Below, piece after piece: positions 60,319 to 64,000 of a stretch of 64,000 nucleotides of DNA. The position numbers were made by a program, and so were the translations under genes. Each line of letters opens with the position of its first letter. Position 1 is the stretch's first letter. The notes beneath the pieces are model-generated. The model saw only the letters and a list, made by a program, of their open reading frames with translations. It had not been told where the DNA came from and searched no databases. This DNA comes from Sphingobacterium phlebotomi (GTDB taxonomy: Bacteria > Bacteroidota > Bacteroidia > Sphingobacteriales > Sphingobacteriaceae): assembly GCF_008180195.1 (NCBI RefSeq), contig NZ_VTAV01000019.1:1-64000 (forward strand). The letters are read 5' to 3'.

Positions 60319-62880
60319 ATGGCTGAAGAAACAGAAAACGAAAACAATCTAGTACCTGCAAACGACAGAATCATTCCAATTAACATCGAGGATCAAATGA
60401 AGTCTGCCTACATAGATTATTCTATGTCGGTCATCGTTTCTCGTGCTCTACCAGATGCAAGAGACGGTCTGAAACCTGTACACCGACGTGTATTATACGG
60501 GATGTTAGATCTGGGTGTAACGAGTAGTAAACCTTACAAGAAATCTGCTCGTATCGTTGGAGATGTACTGGGTAAGTATCACCCGCATGGCGACTCTTCA
60601 GTATATGATGCGATGGTTCGACTGGCGCAAGATTGGAGCATGCGCTATCCACTGGTGGATGGACAAGGTAACTACGGTTCTATCGACGGCGACCCTCCTG
60701 CGGCCATGCGTTATACAGAGGCACGTCTAAAAAAATTGTCTGAGGAGATGCTTTCCGACATCAATAAAGACACTGTAGATTTCCAGCTGAACTTTGACGA
60801 CTCTCTACAAGAGCCTACCGTATTACCTACCCGTATTCCTAATCTTCTGGTAAACGGGGCCTCAGGAATTGCTGTAGGTATGGCCACCAATATGGCTCCC
60901 CACAACCTAACCGAAGTAGTAGATGGTACCATTGCCTATATAGACAATCGCGACATCGAAATCCCGGAATTAATGCAGCATATCAAGGGGCCAGATTTTC
61001 CTACCGGCGGTATCATATATGGTTATAATGGCGTAAAGGATGCTTGTGAAACTGGTAGAGGCCGTATCGTAATGCGTGCTAAAGCTGAAATCGAAACGCT
61101 CAAAAACGGACGTGAATGCATTATTGTGACGGAGATTCCTTATCAGGTCAATAAAGCCAACATGATTGAGCGCACTGCTGAACTGGTTAACGAGAAAAAG
61201 ATTGAAGGTATCTCGACTATTCGGGACGAATCGGATAGAGATGGCTTCCGAATTGTATACGAAATCAAACGGGAAGCAAACGCAAACGTTGTATTAAACA
61301 ACCTCTATAAATATACTGCCTTACAAACTTCATTTTCTGTAAACAACATTGCCTTAGTAAAAGGACGCCCGATGTTGTTGAATATAAAGGACATGATCCA
61401 CGAGTTTGTGGAACATAGGCATGAAGTCGTTATCCGCCGCACCAAATTTGAATTGGCGGAAGCGGAAAAACGGGCGCATATATTGGAGGGATACCTCATC
61501 GCGCTTGATCATCTTGATGAAGTCATCAAGCTTATCCGTAACTCCGATACACCGGAAGATGCGCGCGTAGGCTTAATGAGTAGATTTGGCTTGACAGATA
61601 TTCAAGCACGCGCTATCTTAGACATGACACTTCGTCGTTTAACCGGACTAGAGCGTGATAAGATCAAAGAGGAATACGCAGAGCTCATGAAAACAATTGA
61701 TTATTTGAAATCGGTACTCGCGGATGAAGGTCTGCGTATGGAAATAATCAAAAACGAACTTATCGAAATAAGAGAGAAATATGGCGACGAGCGTCGTTCT
61801 GTCATTGTACACTCTGCTGAAGATATGCGGATGGAAGATTTTATCGATGACGAGGAGATTGTAATTACCATTTCGCACAATTCATACGTAAAACGTACAC
61901 CGTTGACAGAATATCGTCGACAAGGTCGTGGCGGTAAAGGTTCCATCGGTTCTACAACACGCGACGAAGATTTTACCGAACATATCATCACAGCGTCGGC
62001 ACACAATTACTTATTATTGTTCACCGACCACGGCCGTTGTTTCTGGCTGCGTGCTTTTGAGATTCCAGAAGGTAGCCGTACATCCCGTGGACGCGCGTTA
62101 CAGAATATCATCAACATACCGAAGGAAGAAAAGATTCGAGCTTTTATTAAGGTGATTAACCTGAAAGACCAGGATTATCTTGAAAATAACTTTATTATCA
62201 TGTGTACGAAAAAAGGGACAATCAAGAAAACGTCTTTAGAGGCGTATTCAAGACCTCGTGCAAATGGTATAAACGCTATTAACATCAACGAAGGCGACGA
62301 GTTATTGGAAGCATGTTTGACGACTGGAAACAGCGAAATCGTTATGGCGCTACGCTCAGGACGCGCGATACGTTTCAACGAATCGACTGTACGCCCGATG
62401 GGAAGAACGGCTACCGGGGTACGGGGCATTAGACTGGCCAATGATAAGGACGAAGTAGTTGGCATGATTGCTGTGGATAATGCAGATACAACAGTACTTG
62501 TTGTTTCCGAAAAAGGTTATGGCAAGCGTACTGATATTGAAGATTACCGCGTAACGAACCGTGGAGGTAAAGGGGTAAAAACTATCAACGTTACGGATAA
62601 AACAGGTGAACTAGTCGCCATAAAAGGGGTAACGGATGAGGACGATTTGATGATCATCAACAAATCAGGTATTGTGATCCGTATCGGTGTCGAAACCCTT
62701 CGGGTAATGGGACGAGCCACACAAGGTGTTCGTCTGATCACGTTGAAAGATACCGATGCCATAGCCTCCATTACGAAAGTAGCGCGTGAAGAAGAAGAGG
62801 AGATTGAAATCGGTGATGATAATGCAGATGAAAATGGCGTATCAAATGACTCAACAAATGCTGAAGAAAACGAAGAATAA
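60319..62880 (+). CDS. gyrA: DNA gyrase subunit A
   Basis: This 853-residue subunit cuts and rejoins DNA. It has the breakage-reunion domain with R-A-L-P-D-A-R-D-G-L-K-P-V-H-R-R near residue 50 and the catalytic Tyr132 (A-A-M-R-Y-T-E). The C-terminal pinwheel has a GyrA-box-like R-R-Q-G-R-G-G-K-G, and there is an acidic tail. The positions equivalent to E. coli Ser83 and Asp87 are Ser93 and Asp97 (H-P-H-G-D-S-S-V-Y-D), the usual quinolone-sensitive residues. It is followed 1 bp later by a TPR protein gene. Confidence 0.97.
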   Translation: MAEETENENNLVPANDRIIPINIEDQMKSAYIDYSMSVIVSRALPDARDGLKPVHRRVLYGMLDLGVTSSKPYKKSARIVGDVLGKYHPHGDSSVYDAMVRLAQDWSMRYPLVDGQGNYGSIDGDPPAAMRYTEARLKKLSEEMLSDINKDTVDFQLNFDDSLQEPTVLPTRIPNLLVNGASGIAVGMATNMAPHNLTEVVDGTIAYIDNRDIEIPELMQHIKGPDFPTGGIIYGYNGVKDACETGRGRIVMRAKAEIETLKNGRECIIVTEIPYQVNKANMIERTAELVNEKKIEGISTIRDESDRDGFRIVYEIKREANANVVLNNLYKYTALQTSFSVNNIALVKGRPMLLNIKDMIHEFVEHRHEVVIRRTKFELAEAEKRAHILEGYLIALDHLDEVIKLIRNSDTPEDARVGLMSRFGLTDIQARAILDMTLRRLTGLERDKIKEEYAELMKTIDYLKSVLADEGLRMEIIKNELIEIREKYGDERRSVIVHSAEDMRMEDFIDDEEIVITISHNSYVKRTPLTEYRRQGRGGKGSIGSTTRDEDFTEHIITASAHNYLLLFTDHGRCFWLRAFEIPEGSRTSRGRALQNIINIPKEEKIRAFIKVINLKDQDYLENNFIIMCTKKGTIKKTSLEAYSRPRANGINAININEGDELLEACLTTGNSEIVMALRSGRAIRFNESTVRPMGRTATGVRGIRLANDKDEVVGMIAVDNADTTVLVVSEKGYGKRTDIEDYRVTNRGGKGVKTINVTDKTGELVAIKGVTDEDDLMIINKSGIVIRIGVETLRVMGRATQGVRLITLKDTDAIASITKVAREEEEEIEIGDDNADENGVSNDSTNAEENEE

Positions 62881-62881
62881 A

Positions 62882-63988
62882 ATGCGGTTGTGCTTGCCCG
62901 CAATCGTTTCGGGCTTTCTGTTATTGGGATCGGCGCAAACTTTTGCACAATCCAACTATAAGGAAAGTAGCAATAGTTTTGCGCGCTACACCCAATCCGG
63001 TGATATAAAGAATCTAGAGAGCGCAAAAAAATTCATAGACGAGACGTACAAAAACCGTCGCGATTCAAATAGCGCACGTGTAAACGTACTTCGTGCAATG
63101 ATATACAGCTCCATGGCGTATGCGGATTCTACCCGTAGTATAAAAAATCCGGGCGATCCTATTGATATTACCTACGAATCGTTAAACAAAATCAGAAAGC
63201 GAGATTGGGAAAATTATCCTTCCGAAATTAATTACATCAAGCAGAATTTAGCCGCATCACATATTTACAAAGCGAAAAAAGCGCTGGAGAAAGAAGATTA
63301 TGCGGGCGCCTATGAAAGCTACTTAAAAGTCAGAGATCTCAACATTGAAAATTACGATGTAACTTATAATCTCGCTCTTTTGGCAGCACAGACCGAACAG
63401 TACGCCGCAGCAACTGCCTATTACAATAATTTATTGAAGAGAGGCGATGCTCCTGTCGAGTATTATTTGGAGCTTGCAGAAGTTTACAAAAGAAACAAAG
63501 ATGGTCAGGCTGTACTGAACACGTTACACGAGGCGCGCACGAAATTTCCAGATAATAAGCCCGTATTGATGAATCTGATTCAGCTATTCGCACAGAATAA
63601 TGAATACAAGGCAATTGCACCGATTATTGACGAGGCTATAACCCATGAACCAGAAGATATCGATCTGAATTATCTGGCTGGGTATGCGAACGAGTCCGTG
63701 GGAAATATTGAAATTGCAAAAAGATATTATGGAAAGGTTTTACAGCTTGATCCGAACAATTATGAAGCAAATCTCGCTTTAGGACTTATCTTTCTTAACA
63801 GTTTCCTACAGGACAGCGATAATGTAGAAGCACAGTACCAAGCGCAAAATTTATTGCTGAAAGCAAACGAAATTCGCCCTTACGACGTTAATGCTTTAAG
63901 GTCTCTTTCGTTATATTATGAAAGATCGGGAGATTTTGCACAGTTAGATCGCGTAAAATTATTGTTGAATCAACTATCAAATAATTAG
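62882..63988 (+). CDS. Exported TPR-repeat protein
   Basis: I choose the ATG at 62882 (368 residues), just past the gyrA stop, because it gives a signal peptide (M-R-L-C-L-P-A-I-V-S-G-F, cleaved after Q-T-F-A-Q). The longer frame from 62786 would lie inside gyrA. The mature protein is a chain of tetratricopeptide repeats (Y-A-G-A-Y-E-S-Y-L-K, A-A-A-T-A-Y-Y-N-N, A-K-R-Y-Y-G-K-V-L-Q-L-D-P-N-N). It is probably a periplasmic scaffold. Similar proteins follow gyrA in related Bacteroidota, but I cannot verify that here. Confidence 0.85.
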   Translation: MRLCLPAIVSGFLLLGSAQTFAQSNYKESSNSFARYTQSGDIKNLESAKKFIDETYKNRRDSNSARVNVLRAMIYSSMAYADSTRSIKNPGDPIDITYESLNKIRKRDWENYPSEINYIKQNLAASHIYKAKKALEKEDYAGAYESYLKVRDLNIENYDVTYNLALLAAQTEQYAAATAYYNNLLKRGDAPVEYYLELAEVYKRNKDGQAVLNTLHEARTKFPDNKPVLMNLIQLFAQNNEYKAIAPIIDEAITHEPEDIDLNYLAGYANESVGNIEIAKRYYGKVLQLDPNNYEANLALGLIFLNSFLQDSDNVEAQYQAQNLLLKANEIRPYDVNALRSLSLYYERSGDFAQLDRVKLLLNQLSNN

Positions 63989-63990
63989 AT

Positions 63991-64000
63991 ATGAATATAA
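63991..64000 (+). CDS. Possible start of the next gene
   Basis: An ATG at 63991, 2 bp after the TPR-protein stop codon, opens M-N-I and then the window ends. The close spacing resembles the operon spacing around it, but three codons cannot confirm a gene. Confidence 0.25.

Noticed and set aside
62786..62881. Start of the TPR protein inside gyrA
   Set aside because: The N-terminal stretch is just the shifted frame of the acidic gyrA tail. The signal peptide begins at 62882.

Overview
The window looks like chromosomal DNA from a Bacteroidota bacterium, most likely a Sphingobacteriaceae-type organism (inferred from gene content, not from a database search). The signs are a SusC/SusD pair with its own ECF sigma factor and FecR anti-sigma factor, many PorT-like and OmpA-like envelope proteins, LytS/LytTR two-component pairs, lipoboxes of the S-C or A-C type, and recurrent TAnnTTTG boxes (the Bacteroidota -7 element) 20-90 nt ahead of start codons. 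No phage, integrase, transposase or CRISPR array is visible.

Layout. 1-5.2 kb: start of a minus-strand gene, a decayed lipoprotein gene, an AraC regulator convergent with an outer-membrane barrel protein, a remnant of a TonB-dependent receptor, and an AI-2E family transporter. 5.4-14.3 kb: an HD-domain protein, a LytS-like kinase and LytTR regulator, then a four-gene efflux operon (TolC, HlyD, MacB-type ATPase, FtsX-type permease), a PorT-like protein and an unrecognised secreted protein. 14.3-15.7 kb: a mosaic of gene fragments, then a divergent HxlR regulator / reductase pair. 16.1-28.2 kb: a urea locus with an outer-membrane porin, the urea ABC importer UrtABCDE, a fused UreA/UreB, UreC, and a NarX/NarL-like two-component system. 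No urease maturation genes (ureD/E/F/G) are in the window.

28.2-38.8 kb: a minus-strand set transcribed in the order ECF sigma factor, FecR, SusC with STN domain, SusD, DUF4843 lipoprotein, PKD-like lipoprotein, and TPR plus thioredoxin protein. This is a self-regulated outer-membrane uptake system for an unknown substrate. 39-46 kb: a thiol-redox neighbourhood. It has a cysteine-synthase-like enzyme and DsbD, a divergent Lrp regulator, and then an M16 peptidase behind a separate gene for the DsbD N-terminal (alpha-type) domain, so DsbD is split.

46.3-55.2 kb: a predicted propeller lipoprotein, DUF2200 and DUF1801 proteins, a zinc alcohol dehydrogenase, and a second LytS/LytTR pair. The pair is followed by envelope genes (PorT-like, DUF6268-like barrel, LpxL-type acyltransferase, a previously unlisted 36-residue membrane peptide, OmpA lipoprotein) and tRNA-Lys. 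55.3-64 kb: housekeeping genes lysA, lysC, serA, serC on the minus strand, then gyrA and a TPR protein on the plus strand.

Points most worth following up are the mosaic pseudogene at 14.3-14.7 kb, the urea locus with its dedicated porin and G-depleted leader, the twin palindromes between the alcohol dehydrogenase and the second LytS/LytTR pair, an exact ACCGTTCGTC element ahead of the PorT-like gene, the coupled 36-residue membrane peptide, and the split DsbD.
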